This document shows positions 39,776 through 52,429 of a stretch of 64,000 nt of DNA, in pieces; positions within the stretch are counted from its first letter, which is position 1; each line of letters opens with the position of its first letter. The notes below the pieces were generated by a model, which was not told where the DNA came from, searched no databases, and saw nothing but the letters and a program-made list of their open reading frames with translations. This DNA comes from Beaufortia kweichowensis (taxonomy: Eukaryota > Chordata > Actinopteri > Cypriniformes > Gastromyzontidae). The stretch is from positions 8,777,501-8,841,500 of the forward strand of contig CM032813.1 in assembly GCA_019155185.1 (NCBI GenBank), written 5' to 3'. Position numbers and translations under genes: made by a program.

Positions 39776-40439
39776 GTTAAAAACTTCATTCAGTTCAATA
39801 GCAACACTTACAGAAATGTTTGTGCTTGCAATACTGCCATCTGTAGTCTGTTTTAACAGCTTTTTCCAGAATATAAAGTTTAGTCCAAAAGAAATAATGG
39901 AACACCAAAGTAATTATCAACTAATAGTAAACACAGTCATAGACGGTACTTGAAGGTAATGAGCTTGAGAGATCAGGTATATGGTGTTCTTCTGGAGGTG
40001 AGCTTTAGGGTTTATAACTTCTGAGCGTGTTCGTTCTTAAATAAGATCACAGTGCGCTGGGAGAGATGAAGAAATGAAAGTTAATAAACCTCTGGAACGC
40101 CCAAAGATGTCTTAGCAACTCTAAGCAACGCTGTCGTCCCAACTAACCAAGAGCTTAACAAATTATGCGTGTGGCCTTAACAAATAGGTGTTCTGATATT
40201 ACACGTAAACGTCAGCCGTACCAGTTTTTTTTATCAGGAAATGATGGAGAGTTTTGACTTCCATTAATTCTCCATCATTGTATTAATTAATCTAAATCAG
40301 TAGTTAATTGATTTATTACGCAGTATATTTTTCCCGGTTCGTGTTTAAAGAGGGAAAGGGTTGTTGAATGACGTTTTAAATTGAAAAATTAATATTCATA
40401 ACTCCTAATGAAGTTTCTAGAATGACCCTCAATTCAAGG

Positions 40440-40900
40440 CTTAACTGAGATTTAATTAACAATCTTGGCAGCCGACACCTTTGACAGAACGGGTGGCATA
40501 ATCAAGCTGTGTGGAGCTGTGACTTATTGTTTTAACACGATAAAACATACAAACATTAAGGTCTGGCCGATGCTGAGCTCTTAAGATCCTCAAAAACACA
40601 GACGCCTTATAATATGCCATTCACAAATTATGCTGGCAAACATTAGGAGTAAAACTGCTTAAGTGTGAAAATAATGTCATGCTAGACTGAGCAGTAATGA
40701 ATATATTAGGACTCGGGCATCTGATTCAAGGTCAGAGGGAAATTTGCAGCAACATTTATAGACCCCGTAGAATTTTCAATAATTGCCATCCTGTCATAAA
40801 AGTTTAACCCTCAAACCGTGATATTGATGTCAGGTATTGACCGGCTGCTAAATTAATCCTGTTATTATAGAGCGTGAGATTTATCACAGATTTGTTTTAT
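40440..40900. other. Candidate conserved non-coding block with homeodomain-type sites
   Basis: A long unique stretch dense in TAATTA/ATTAA and TGATTT-type motifs and free of repeat signatures (GGTGGCATAATCAAGCTGTG; CCGTGATATTGATGTCAGGT). It looks like the enhancer-type non-coding elements often found in introns of vertebrate developmental genes. The inference is from appearance only. Confidence 0.3.
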
Positions 40901-41576
40901 TTATTTTTGTTGGTAAATTGTTGGCCGATTTTTTTTGGATACAAACCGCCCACTTGACAGGAAAAGCCCATCTGAACGACATGTAAAGCAACCAACCACT
41001 GTTAATTGTGCTTATCTTGTTGTCTGAAAGAGATTTTACTACAAGATTAGACAAACCTGAGTCAACCTCTGCAAATGCTTGTACAGAAAAAATGTAAATC
41101 AGTAACACTGTTTTTTCTCAGACATAACATATAATACAGTTGTGCTCATTTGCATCTAGTTTACTTACTAATACCGGTCTAAACAGCTTACAAAGAAGAG
41201 GCTACTAACCTTTCAAACTTGCGATCAGTTCTTCTTCCCTTCGAGTTTATCAGTATTAGTATATTGATTTCTGAGCGCTAACTGAATACTTCAGTGAGTT
41301 ATATAAGTACATATGGGTGTTCATGTGGTTTGTTTTGTCTGTGCAGTATGTTCATGTGATGTCAGACACACAGACAACATCTCTAGACTCATTTAGTTAG
41401 ACACTATCAAACATCAAGCGCTTATGTGTGGGAACGCCACATGATCTCACTGGATTAAAGTCAGTCAACACCGTGACCTTCAATTTCAAGAGAAAGGTAA
41501 ATCATTGTAAATTTAAGAGATCTGAAGAGTTCACAGCAAAACCATTACAATAACAATACAGAGGAATGATGTAGGT

Positions 41577-41754
41577 GCAGTATAAAAAACCTTCGCTGTC
41601 CAGTCAGCTTGGCTTTCCAAGTCTTTAAATTCATTTCAACTCATAAAAATAATTTGAAATTGTTTAGCTTAATTTGATGAGTTGAAATGACTTTGAATGT
41701 AAAAACAGTTGAAATCACTTAAAAATTTAAGGCAGCAAAGATTTTTTACAGTGT
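41577..41754. mobile_element. Short TIR element with CAGTRTAAAAAA ends
   Basis: The left end GCAGTATAAAAAACCTTCGC and the right end AAAGATTTTTTACAGTGT are inverted. Internal TTCATTTCAACTCAT mirrors ATGAGTTGAAATGA. This is a 178-bp palindromic non-autonomous element of fish type. Confidence 0.75.
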
Positions 41755-41989
41755 GGGATTATTTTCAGAGACTTTGAATGGGCCTCAAAAGTTTTAAAGT
41801 TGGGATTCATGCACAATGATGAATTGTGAACTGAATGTTAAGGTTTCATAAAGGTTGAATATTAAAGCTGTGCAGGGAAACGTAAAATGTGCACATGATA
41901 TATACATCCATAACTGGCAATATTTTGTGACACTAGCATCTTTAAAAAACTTGCTGTAAAGAGATCTTGTGAATCTTTTGAATGTGTCT

Positions 41990-42700
41990 AGTGTCAGCGT
42001 TGCCGTTAGCGTTTCGGTTCTCAGCGTTTAGTTGACAAGATCAGAGCGTTCTCTCTCAGTAGGCAGCGGCCATGTTTCATTAATCAGTTATTGCCATCTC
42101 TCCAATCAGCCTCGTTCCTCACCCCCACACGGCTCGGCAAGGCCTTTCTCAGATGGAGCTGACGGCGGGCGCGGGGGTCTTTTCCATCTCCATGCTGAGG
42201 GGCTTTTTAATTTAAGGTAATTAATTGCTGACCTCGTTTGACGAGGCACTTTACGAGTCTTTGGCGACAGTCTGTGATTTCGGCACTTCCCGCTGTTAGC
42301 GAGAATTCCTGCGATGATGCAGGCACAACAGTCGCTAAGAGATTGCTAAGAGAAGAGACGAGCGGGTGGGAGGGGTGCGATGGGAGAGATTGTTGTGATG
42401 CACTCCAATGGGAAAAACCACAGAAAGAATCTGGTGCTTTCTAAAAGAGACGAGTGATTTCCCAAGTCTGCAGTTCTTCCTGCTCTGGTGGAGGTTACAT
42501 CCCTTCGTCTGCCTCCGCCCGTCTCCAGACTCGACTGTCATGGGCATCCGCTCCATTTAATCAAACACATTTTTGTGATTACATTCGCCTCCACATTCCA
42601 GAGAGAGAGGAAGAGATGGAAAAGAAGCAGAGAGAACATTGTGGATCAGTAAACCATCTAGTGCCACGGTGTCTGCTGACAAAGTAAATCAAACTCACAC
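41990..42700. other. Base-balanced, CpG-containing block
   Basis: Unique sequence with ACGGCGGGCGCGGGGGTC near 42160 and TTTAATTTAAGGTAATTAAT near 42205. No recognised peptide; overlapping open frames on both strands are ignored. Confidence 0.3.
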
Positions 42701-43069
42701 ACTCATAAGAGACGAGGTCGGGCAGCCCATTAGAAAAGCACTTCCATCTTTTTCCCTCTCTCTTTTTATCTCTCTCCCTTTTTTCTAGCGTTTCTTCCTT
42801 TCACTGTAAGACACAGCTTAAAGAAACAGTTCTCATTCTTCAAAACCTGTCATGACAAGAGTTTTTGTGACAAGTTGTTTAAATTGCTTTTATGAACCTC
42901 TGTGTGTTGTTGATGATTAAATGCAGTGTGTTTCTTGTTGAATATCTACTTTGACTCATATTAGAGGTTCTGATGTTGCACTTTTCGCGATCTAAATGCA
43001 TACCGCACATTCATGCTCTAAATAAATGTAGAATATCCTCTCTGGATAGCGAGCTTCACATCCACGCTG

Positions 43070-43700
43070 TGGTGTGATGCTTTGAGCGGCGTCTCGGCCA
43101 TGTTGTGAACCCTCTGTGGGTTAGGTTATCTCCTTTAAGCTTCCACTCTCGTTTGCATCTCTTTCCTTCTCTCCTCTATAAACCCGCGCACGTATCCGCC
43201 CGACGTCCCATTATCCTGCTCCTCAGATTTAAACTCCGGAGCACATTAAATCTCCAGCAGGGATCAGAGTAAACAAATAAACAGGTAAATCGGCTTTTAC
43301 CCAGTCTGCCACTGAGAGCTCCCTGCGTGCTTTGATCACATCTTCCTCGTAATCTCTCCTCTACCCAGGCTTTGATTGCAGCGTTAGTCAGACTCTCGGG
43401 TGGAGGGGAGAAGGCCATGCCGTCTGGAGAAGGCCCCGCGCTCCTATTGGCCGAGGCGAAGATCGGTCAGCGAGCGGCTCCCGCCTCTGCCATCACGGAA
43501 ACGAAGCGGCGCTCTGTGAAACCCTCGGGAGAGAGATGAATCATATCAGCTCCGGTGTGTTTTAAAGATGCTGACCGCTCCAACGGCACAAACTGCCCTC
43601 GGCGAGAGTGTGTGCGAGGCGTGGAGAGAGAACGATTAGACTGCTGCTCACATCGGGGAGAGAAGGGCATTGCGGAGGAAAACCGGGGCATTTTATCTTT
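43070..43700. promoter_or_regulatory. CpG-rich intronic block with inverted CCAAT box
   Basis: CpG density is high for a fish intron, especially 43430-43690 (CCCCGCGCTCCTATTGGCCG; GTCAGCGAGCGGCTCCCGCC). ATTGG at 43446-43450 is an inverted CCAAT box. This fits an unmethylated regulatory block or internal promoter. No transcript start or first exon can be assigned. Confidence 0.35.
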
Positions 43701-43779
43701 GTTTGCATACATGTGTGTACATACACATATAGTGCTGTTGCTTTAGCATCTTCCGCCACTGACGTCCAAAACGGGAAGT

Positions 43780-46380
43780 GATTGTGAAGCTTCACTGTAC
43801 AATATATAACACAAAAGTGTTTCGGAAAAAAGTCTATCTGTGTCCTCTACAGGCCTTTTCACAAGAGGGCTTGACAGGATCATATGGCTTCTCTCTCCGT
43901 CTGCTGTCTCAGCACACACGCAGCTGCGGGCGACCCCACGCTGGGACCCCTGTTCACAGCTGCAACCCGCCCGCTCTCAGGATGCATTGCAGCCGAGGAA
44001 CTCCAGACCTCAGCTGCGTTCATCGTCTTCTCTTGCGTTCTTCTTCAGATATCAGAGGAATGAGCAAAAGGGAAGAGAGCTGTAGCCAGGAAGCGTTAAC
44101 AGTGTTTGACAAGCAGATCCTGTTCCACATGTGCACAGCTGTGCGCACACACTTCACCTGCTGCTTGTGCAGTCACACACAGATCTCTCTGGATCAGTCA
44201 TCATGACTCTTGACTGGCACTACCAGTGGCCGGAAGGGAGGAGAAAAGATGAGGTGAAGCCACCAGAGAGAAACGGGAGAGAGAGAGAGGAACACGGGTT
44301 GAAGACAGACGCAGTAGTGTTTTTTAAGTTTTTTTAAGTAATATTGCAGATTATACCATCTGTTTTTTCAGCACTTGCCCCTTAAACCAATCAAAAAATC
44401 TTTCTTTTTTACACTGTAAAAAAGTTCAGACCTCTAACTCTGACTTTTCCAATTTTGCAGTCAGCTCAGTAAAGGTTCTGCAAATTTATGAAACAAACTT
44501 GTTGCCACAAGTGATAATTGACTATTGTGTATTCTTTAAAATACATTAGTACCATCTTAACCATATGTTTCTGAGCAGAACTGTATATTACGCTATATTC
44601 TTGCTTCACATGTGGCTGTTGAGCTGTATTCGGACAAAATAAACTAAAAGTGGATCAGACGTGAAAAGTCAGCAAAGATCCTGCCGTGAAGGTAAAAAGA
44701 TCTGTTGAACAGGTGTTATGGAAACATGCAGTGCTCTTATGATGTGTGTTTATGCAGCTTAGTGGTCCAGGTAAACTGGTGATTTGGCTCGTGGGGCGTC
44801 TGTTTAGTACTTTGCAAAAATAAAAAACCCAAGTTGGATTTCTGTGATAATTTACACAGTAAAAACAGTTTAGCATTCTTCCTGAGGGAAATCCAGTGCA
44901 TCTATCTGAAAAACTCTCAAAATAATTGCCGGTACAAATCTTTTTTTTGTGGTTGTTTTATAGGTGATGCGTTTTTAATTGTACAAACTTGTATTTGGTG
45001 GCTGGAAATGTACTTTCAGTGTCAGTGTTTGGGCTCCCCCTGCAGTAAGCAGAAAGCATTACACGATGTGTTTGATCCGAGTGTGAGGAAATAAATAGTG
45101 AACATAAGGTCATTCCTCAGTTTAACAGTATTTTCCCTGTGTGCCTGGAACAAAAAAGTGCTGTTTGGTTTTCTCTGACCGGACCTGGATTAGTCTGCAA
45201 CGGAGTATCTTGCCAACTTTCTCCATTTCTCTCCATCTCTCCCACACCGATCTGTTTCTTTTTTTGTCTCATCCTCAGTTGTTTCTCCTTCCCCCACATC
45301 TCCATCTATCTCTCCAGCACTTTGCTGTGTCGTTCTCCTCTGTCCGGTTGTATCTTAATCCAAGAAACCTCGAGGCTTGGTTGTTGTAGAGGCTGCGTTA
45401 AACTTTATGTAGCTTGAAAGTGCGTTCGGAGACTTTCCTAGCTGTATAATGTCGCCATCATGGGCGCAATGTGTTTTTAGGACATGTCTTACCAAGGCAG
45501 CGAATGGCAACATTCAGCAATTTATTGCAAACAGTGACTTTGTTGTTGTTATCGTCACACACCCACTCATGTACACGCTCAGATCGAAGCACGTAGAAAA
45601 GTGTTTGGTTGCTTTCCGTGCCGTTTGTTGCTCTTGCGACGCTGGGTGGAGGATGAGCCCGTCCTTATTGTTCCTCTCTGGGGACGAGCCACTTCTGTTG
45701 TCCTCAGCGCCAACGTCTGCATCACTCTATCGATCCGCTTCACAAATCGGAGGGCAGCGAGGAAAAAAGAGGAGAAAAGACAGAAGCCGACTGCCTTTAA
45801 AAAGTGAGATGAGCGTGGAGGGTGGGAAGTGTTTGTCTTGTGGCTGAATGAACTCCGCTGTCGGCTGTTCTTGATTTACAATGGCAACAGAACACATGTC
45901 TTCAAACACAGCGGGCTGTTATCGCCATAGCCGCTTTTCATTTCCATAAGCTCACAGTATGATAAGAGACGAATGATTAACTTGTACATGATGTCTTTGA
46001 TGAATGTCTTTACAGTATATTAAGGTTCTGAAACTGATAGAAAGAGTAAATATATGGAGCTGGATAAATATATATAGCGCAGCGCTTGGTTTATTTCTCA
46101 TGAAATATCTTCAGCTAAAATGTCAAAATGATTCTGTAAATCTATATCATACAAATAAACATTTGAAATATTACATTCATATTGATCAACTGACTAATAT
46201 TAAACATGTATCTCCATAAAATTTTACTTCAATAGAAACATAATACGGCTTTTTATATCATGTTGCTTTTTCGAAGCTCAGCAGATTTGATGGAGTTTAA
46301 GTATCAACTTGGTCTCAGATGTTTGCTTAGAAGACAGAAACAAATAAGAAAATGTTTAAAATTCATTAAGTGTACGGAGC
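43780..46380. other. Intron; mixed composition, no element recognised
   Basis: Open frames of 132 and 142 codons occur in the GC-richer parts (43778-44206, 45449-45847) but have no family resemblance. TACACTGTAAAAAAGTTCAG near 44410 resembles a TIR-element end without a partner. Confidence 0.3.
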
Positions 46381-46952
46381 TATAAAATAAATGTAGATTG
46401 TACGTCCTTCACGGTGACCCGGTCCTTTCGCCTCCACCCGTGAGAACGATCGGCCACTTTGTACAAAGCTGAAAGAATCAGAGAACAAAACACACACAGA
46501 CAAAATAATATAAATTACAGCAGTTATGGTCTATATGTTTCAATTTAATGTGCTTGTAATGATAAATTATTTTAGTTACGCTGCCCAAAGAGAACCTGAG
46601 CGGTGTCGAGGTGGCCGGGACATTAGAACAATTGCTGCTGTCAGGGGAGGCTGCGGCCATTAGTCAATAAATTAAAGAGTAATTACAATGATTTCTGCTT
46701 CTGTGACTCTATCTGCAAGACCTCACACAGGTGGAATAGAAATGTGTTCAGAGACGAGAGAGAGAGAGATGTTACTGAATCGCATTTGCCTCCAGTTTCT
46801 GTTGACGTCAGTAGAGAAAGTTTGCAGGAAAGTTCCTCACTCCAACTCTCCTGAACTCGTACAGATCCTGCGGTTATGGATCTTGTGATGTTGTTTTCTA
46901 AAGCTGGAGAGGTTTAGATTCATTAAACCTCACCTTTTAACTTGAATTATCT

Positions 46953-47313
46953 ACACTGCAAAAAATGAATATCTTACTTGGAATTTTTTCAGCAAAAAGA
47001 AATAAGAAGAAGTCTTGTTTTATGAAAACAAAAGAAAACATTTTATGCTTTAAACAAGCAAAATATCTGCCAATGGGGTAAGAAAAATAAACTTGAATTA
47101 AGTTTTACCACTTCTTTCAGTACTTTGAGGTTATTTTTTACCACGTTGGCAGATATTTTTGCTTGCTTTAAACATAAACTCACTTGTAAATAAAACAAGA
47201 CTTAATCTTACTCTTATCGTATGTCGTTTTTCTTATTAAGGTAATATATCCTGAACTTTTAGATTTTGGTACTGTAAAACAAGGCAAAAATTCTATTTTA
47301 ATTTTTTGCTGTG
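46953..47313. mobile_element. Palindromic DNA-transposon-like element, 360 bp
   Basis: The ends CACTGCAAAAAATGAAT and TTAATTTTTTGCTGTG are inverted repeats. Internal segments also mirror: AAGCAAAATATCTGCCAATG against TTGGCAGATATTTTTGCTTG, and AGTCTTGTTTTAT against ATAAAACAAGACTTAA. This is the structure of non-autonomous fish elements with CACTG termini; no transposase is present. Confidence 0.8.
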
Positions 47314-47800
47314 TAAGAATATGGTAGATCATAAAAATGTAAGACCAGTTCTCTTGCAGAACTAAATAAAAAAATATCAGAATGTCACCTTTAACATTAC
47401 TGAGGCTCATGTTGTGCATTTTTTGCATATATGAAGCCCATAAATTAATTTCTTTTTGTGAGATATTATTATAGCTGTATTTAAGCACAATAGGCAGTGT
47501 TGTGTTCTGAATATAATCAAGGTTAAAGGTCATTGTTAGGCACTTCTGTATCTTTGCTGCGTTTGTACTTTTGTATTAGACAAACCTTCATGTATTCTCA
47601 GTGAATGTAGATGCCCAGGGTGCTTCTCTGAACGCCTCGGTAACTAATAATATATGACACCCCTGTTGCTCGTCTTTATAATACTATCACAATCATACAA
47701 CGCAAACATATTCCAGCAGCAGACATGTGCAAAGCCATACATGCAGAGAGCGTGAGCACATACTGAGAAGAACCAATCAGATGTGACGCCACAACAGCTG

Positions 47801-47823
47801 AGAGAGAGAGAGAGAGAGAGAGA
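47801..47823. repeat. (AG)n microsatellite, short
   Basis: About 23 bases of AG repeat in the large intron. It accounts for the Leu-Ser runs in minus-strand open frames there. Confidence 0.95.
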
Positions 47824-48232
47824 CAAGGAATGAAGATGAGAAGTGGTAAACATTTCAAATAGCAATGCGCTACATTGTTGTCACATTTATGTCAGATTAT
47901 CCTCTCTAATTTTTTTTTCAAAATTTTGCCTATATTGAGCTCTCTAGTGGGCTCTTATTGGCTGCTTTTACTTCATTATTTTGTTCCACTTTATTAATGA
48001 AAAGTATAGTTATATTTTGGCACGTTTATAGTTTTTGTCTAGAAAGCTAAATTGAAATATATATGTATACACTTTCAGATTAAAATGTTGGATTAGAAAC
48101 AATTCTAGTGAACTTTACATTTTTTTCTGTACAAATGGAAAAATTAACTTTGGTAGTCTTTAGCATGGTAATGGTGTGATTTTCTGAACATAGCCAGTTC
48201 TGAGAGGTCATGGCTAACATTACCCTCTTTAC
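47824..48232. other. Intron, AT-rich, nothing recognised
   Basis: AT-rich sequence between the short (AG)n tract and the ACTGGTAA cluster. Confidence 0.35.
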
Positions 48233-48440
48233 CCTGGTAAATTACCATAAAATTACTGGAATAACTTTACGGGTAAATACACTGGTCCCAAACCAGTCAA
48301 CGCTTTCTGACCAGTAATCCAATTTTCTGTTCATCAAACCGATAATGTACTGGTCATGTTACATCATCTCTTACTGGTAAACCACCGGTATCTTTAAAAT
48401 GTCCTCTTCAGGCATTATCTCTAAATTTACCAGTAAAGAC
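48233..48440. repeat. Cluster of ACTGGTAA / TTACCAGT motifs
   Basis: About nine copies of ACTGG(T) or its complement occur within 208 bp in both orientations. They include CTGGTAAATTACC, TTACTGGTAAACCACCGGTA and TTTACCAGTAAAG. It may be the remnant of a palindromic DNA element. Confidence 0.55.
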
Positions 48441-48750
48441 TGTATATGTGACTCCAACCCAACCAGTTGCAGACTCTTACAGACACACATTTCACTATTG
48501 CAGTCTGTACACACACACATAGCGGTCACTTCTTTATTCTGCTCGTCTTCAGCCTCATCAAGTCATGCTAATGAGTTTATTTGAAACACTCTCACTCCTC
48601 CGGTATTCACACACACCCCTCCAGCACACAAATACACACACGCCCATGGGACCCAACTGGCACAAACAACTTTTTCTCAAGGGCAAATGCAGAAGTTAGA
48701 CAGCAACAGACTCTGTATTAAACGGTGTGTGTGTGTATTTGTGTGTCAGT

Positions 48751-48905
48751 CAGGTTTTACTTACATTTTTTGAGACCACAGATCCCACAAGGAAAGTAAA
48801 CCTGATGTTAGGGGAACCAGAATTTACCATTCCAAATTGTTTTATAGAAACAATAGCATGAGATGTCCTCAGTAATATAGTCAAACAAATACATGTGTTT
48901 TTGTT
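48751..48905 (+). repeat. Possible dispersed family C relative
   Basis: GGTTTTACTTACATTTTTTG, ACCACAGATCCCACAAGGAA and GATGTCCTCAGTAATATAGT resemble the flank of the same fish repeat family. The match is by recall and is weaker than the other two copies. Confidence 0.35.
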
Positions 48906-48969
48906 TCTGTGTGACTTCAGCAGGTGTGGAAACACAGACATGTTCCCGACAGCAGAAAAACACTCCAAA

Positions 48970-49560
48970 ATTCAGTCATGTCTCCACGGGATTTCCTATT
49001 ATCGCCGGAGACACAAATAGCCTTTGAATTGTGGGTAACAGGTGTCCCAAACTCACAAACAAATTATTCCTTCCAATAAGCAGAGTGCCACAACACACAC
49101 TGTTTGTTGTAGCCGATCTTTTTTGTAGCTTTCATCAACAGCCGCCTCATCTTCTCTAATGAGGCGTAATGGTAATAGCGTGTCGCCCCCTATGAGACGG
49201 GCGGCGTGCCATGGTGATGGGCTGACATGGGCGGAAGGTGTCATTGGCTTAACGATGAGCGTAAATCTGACGCCGCGGGACTAAAAAGGTGCTTTATGGG
49301 CCCGTGGTAACAAACACACAGTCATTCATAAAACAAAAAGAGAGAAAGTTTAACTAGTGCCTTCAAGTGAAAGAGCCTCTTCAGTTTCACCCAGCTGCAT
49401 GTCTGTGACAGCTGTAAACGCAATGAGACATTCAGTGGATTTGGCTGGACGTTCGCCGGAGAGACCCCACGCGGCTCTCCCACCTGCAGTGCCCACCTGC
49501 ATGCGGGTTTATGCTTGATTTACATCATTTGAAAACAATGTCAGTCTGATACTGTCTACT
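48970..49560. other. Base-balanced intron block
   Basis: Unique, CpG-containing sequence (AATCTGACGCCGCGGGACTA; GGACGTTCGCCGGAGAGACC). Possible conserved element; no exon. Confidence 0.3.
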
Positions 49561-49835
49561 TCAGATCTCGGTCCTGGACTATACTGGTGACATCACGCTG
49601 TTTTTTTCTCTACTGTGCGCTGGTTGCTGAGTATGCCAAATATTGTGAGGTTCATGATTTCAAATGTCTAGTGAGACAAAAGTATTTAAATAACCAAATA
49701 TTGACCTCTGAGCTGTATCAGTATAGTGAAAACCTTTGGTAAAAACTTTATATTTTATGGTAAGGTTGACATTTGCATGGAATTGCCCTACACACATCTT
49801 CCACAGATTTTCTTTCAATTGTTTAATGTAGAAAA

Positions 49836-49902
49836 TTCTAGGTTATTTAACCCGGTGTTTGAGTTTGTCCATATCTGACCCAACTATGGGTTGAAACAAC
49901 TC
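49836..49902 (+). repeat. Degenerate fish repeat (AACCCGGTGTTT..CATATCTGACCCAAC)
   Basis: ATTTAACCCGGTGTTTGAGT, TTGTCCATATCTGACCCAAC and TGGGTTGAAACAAC recall a common teleost non-autonomous repeat with internal AACCCA/TGGGTT pairs. Fragment only. Confidence 0.5.
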
Positions 49903-50299
49903 GTTTGTATTACATGTCAGCCATTTAAAGGTCACGTAAATGACAATCTGACCAATAATCAATACTCATTCACACTTCATAGTGTTTGTTGGGAGTATCT
50001 GGACTGTCTTCTCTCCATCTGAAGGGGGTGAGAGATGGTTAGATGAGTTGTAAGAGGGACTTTGGAAGGGAAAGCTCTGTAAAATGGCTCTCCCGCAGGG
50101 CAAAGAGATGGAACCGGGAAATGGGGGTCAAAAGCGTGTGAACCAGAAGTGACTGCGGGGATGATGCTGTGGTCATTGATATTCATGTCTCCACTGGTAT
50201 TTGTGGTGAGGGTTTGGAATGAGGCAAGAGTAGATGATCCAGCCCACGACTGATGCAGTATTTATAAGTTAGTGCTACCCCCAAAATGAACAACAAAAT

Positions 50300-50349
50300 T
50301 CTCTCTCTCTCTCTCTGTCTGTCTCTCTCTCTTTCTCTCTCTTTCTCTC
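50300..50349. repeat. CT-rich imperfect microsatellite
   Basis: (CT)n is interrupted by GTCTGT and CTTT steps. It is followed by TCTCCTGAATG rather than an acceptor AG with an open frame, so it is not an obvious splice site. Confidence 0.9.
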
Positions 50350-50649
50350 CTGAATGCTATTTATCTTGCTGGTCTCTGATAAATGGTGGATTTCTATGTT
50401 TGCTCTTTCATTGGTGTAGCTCTGGTTTTCTCACTGCGTCAGCTTTTCTTCACGGCTCTACACAGAGAACTCTAAAGTATTCATGAAGTGCTCTTCAAAC
50501 ACCGTTAAATCTAGATAAACCCTAAAGGAAAGAGTTTGTGTGCTGCCAGCTGTGCAAAATCTCTGATGGTAAATTACACACTAATTTTAAATGTCTAACG
50601 ATTTTTGTTAGAAGTTTGAAATCTAGCAAAATTTGACACCAGAATGTGT

Positions 50650-50752
50650 CAGTGGGAGGTTGCCAGGGTGTTGCTATGTAGTTGCTAAGGTGTTGTCAGT
50701 TGTTTTAAATGTGTTGCTGTGGTTGTACGGATGCTTTGGGTGGTTTTTAGAT
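50650..50752 (+). repeat. Degenerate GTTGCTA-type tandem repeat
   Basis: GTTGCCAGGGTGTTGCTATG, TAGTTGCTAAGGTGTTG and GTGTTGCTGTGG vary one short unit of about 10-20 bp. This pattern is seen in dispersed fish minisatellite-like repeats. Confidence 0.55.
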
Positions 50753-52009
50753 CGATGTTTAGTGGCTTAAGTCAACGTTCCTAGATACGGCTCATGTTCT
50801 TCCTGAAGTATAAGAAAGAATGTGTGTTCAATGTGTGGCCAAATCTGCCATTTAAAGTTGACAGCATTGACCCAATGAGACAATATATGTGAATATATGT
50901 GTATTTTATAAATTAATCTATTAATTTGCTTCTTTTAGAAGAAAAGTTTCTTTAAAATATGCTTGTTTATATTTTTATATAAGTTTCAAATACATTTTTA
51001 TATTATTTAATCTAATAATATTCTCTGCTTAGGCTTTGTGTGTGTTTAAAACATTCCTAGTAATCTTTTCTAATTCATCTTTAAAGTAGAAATGTTGCTA
51101 TTTTGAAAACTGATGGCATGTCCCATTAGATATGTAGTCAGATTTTAATTTTTAATTATATATATTTAAAAATCAGTGATGTTTGCTTGCATTAGAAAGG
51201 TAGTAAGATTCACTGTTCATCATGACAGCTGGCTGTTGCAAACAAGGAATATGTTTCAGTGTTGTTTTGGAGGGATTTCGTTTTAGATATATGGGATTTG
51301 TAAAAGGATGTCTTGTCTTAGAGACACATCACCCTTAAATCTCATGTTTATCTCTGTCAGCTGTTCATCCGGTGGTCGTGTTCCACAAATGTTCAATGAT
51401 TTTTGCCTAGTCAGTTTGTAAGCGCATAGACAAACATGCCATGATAAACTCACTGTTGACTGTCGTTTTCTCTTTTCTCATGCACTTAAATGTATGACTC
51501 CCAAAACTTTACAATTTGTGTAGCCATGTACTGTTCTTTATGTCTTTCTACGTTCGCTTTGGATGTTTTGGGCATGTCAGCACACTTTTATTAATGTTAT
51601 TGTTGCATTAGATAAGTAAGCATGGGAGCCAAGTGACATTTATTTTATTCGAAAGAAAAATGTCACAAACTTCTTTGAATAATGTGGCTGTAAATGGTTA
51701 AACAATACAGTTTTCAGACAAAGTATTTGGACACTTTGTAGTTGTCAAACATTAGATCATGTCTATAGAAAATATACAGCTGAGGTCTAACATCAGTTGT
51801 TGCTTGGTTTGATTTTATGATATAATAAAATAACATTGATTTTAAATGTAGCTCTCATACATTAGATTGAATGAAATGAATAGAAACTTATATTGTGTGG
51901 ATTTAATTTGTGTTTAAGAGTCTCCAGTGACATCTGTGATGGTCTTAGAAACTGAATTTTCATTCTCAGATTTGAAATAACACATTGTTAGTTTCTAGTG
52001 TATGACCAA
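50753..52009. other. Intron, AT-rich
   Basis: AT-rich sequence with only the possible mariner end at 51716 recognisable. Confidence 0.35.
51716..51760 (+). mobile_element. Possible mariner-type terminal fragment
   Basis: CAGACAAAGTATTTGGACAC resembles a mariner/Tc1 terminal repeat. No matching opposite end was seen within the following 500 bp, so only a terminal remnant is proposed. Confidence 0.3.
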
Positions 52010-52130
52010 TTATTTTTGCTTTTATAGCCTTTATTGGATAGGACATTGGAGAGACGACAGGAAAGTGAGAGAACTGGAGTTGGAAAAAGAGTACCAGCCG
52101 GGACTCGAATTTGGGTTGCCATATTTAATA
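52010..52130 (+). repeat. Dispersed repeat with tRNA-like B-box remnant
   Basis: GCCTTTATTGGATAGGACAT, GGAGAGACGACAGGAAAGTG and GCCGGGACTCGAATTTGGGT in this order match a dispersed repeat known from several teleosts. The last segment resembles a tRNA T-arm; no tRNA fold is present. Confidence 0.55.
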
Positions 52131-52429
52131 AAATATTTAATAAAAAATTACTTATGTTCCAATCATTTTTAAAACATTTCTAGCTCATTTTCAGATGAAT
52201 TCATGAAGGTTCATAAAGTGCAGTTTGAATCATTAAGGCTTGTGTTTTAGGATGGTTGTGATGCAACAGGTTCAAGCTGCATCTCACAACACAGACGTGC
52301 AAGATGTGGCACAGTCATGAAGGAGAGAAAGAGCGTCTGAAAGACATGAAATGAAGCAAAAAACAGCCAAGGCCTCTCATATGATTTCAAAAGATGAATC
52401 TAATCTTACTGCAATCACCTCGCTTTCTA

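Noticed and set aside
43778..44206. 142-codon open frame, the longest Met-initiated frame in the window
   Set aside because: No family resemblance, overlaps another frame (43840-44085), and lies in GC-richer intron where stops are rare by chance.
45449..45847. 132-codon open frame
   Set aside because: Unrecognised, with overlapping frames on both strands. No acceptor or donor consistent with a camta1 exon.
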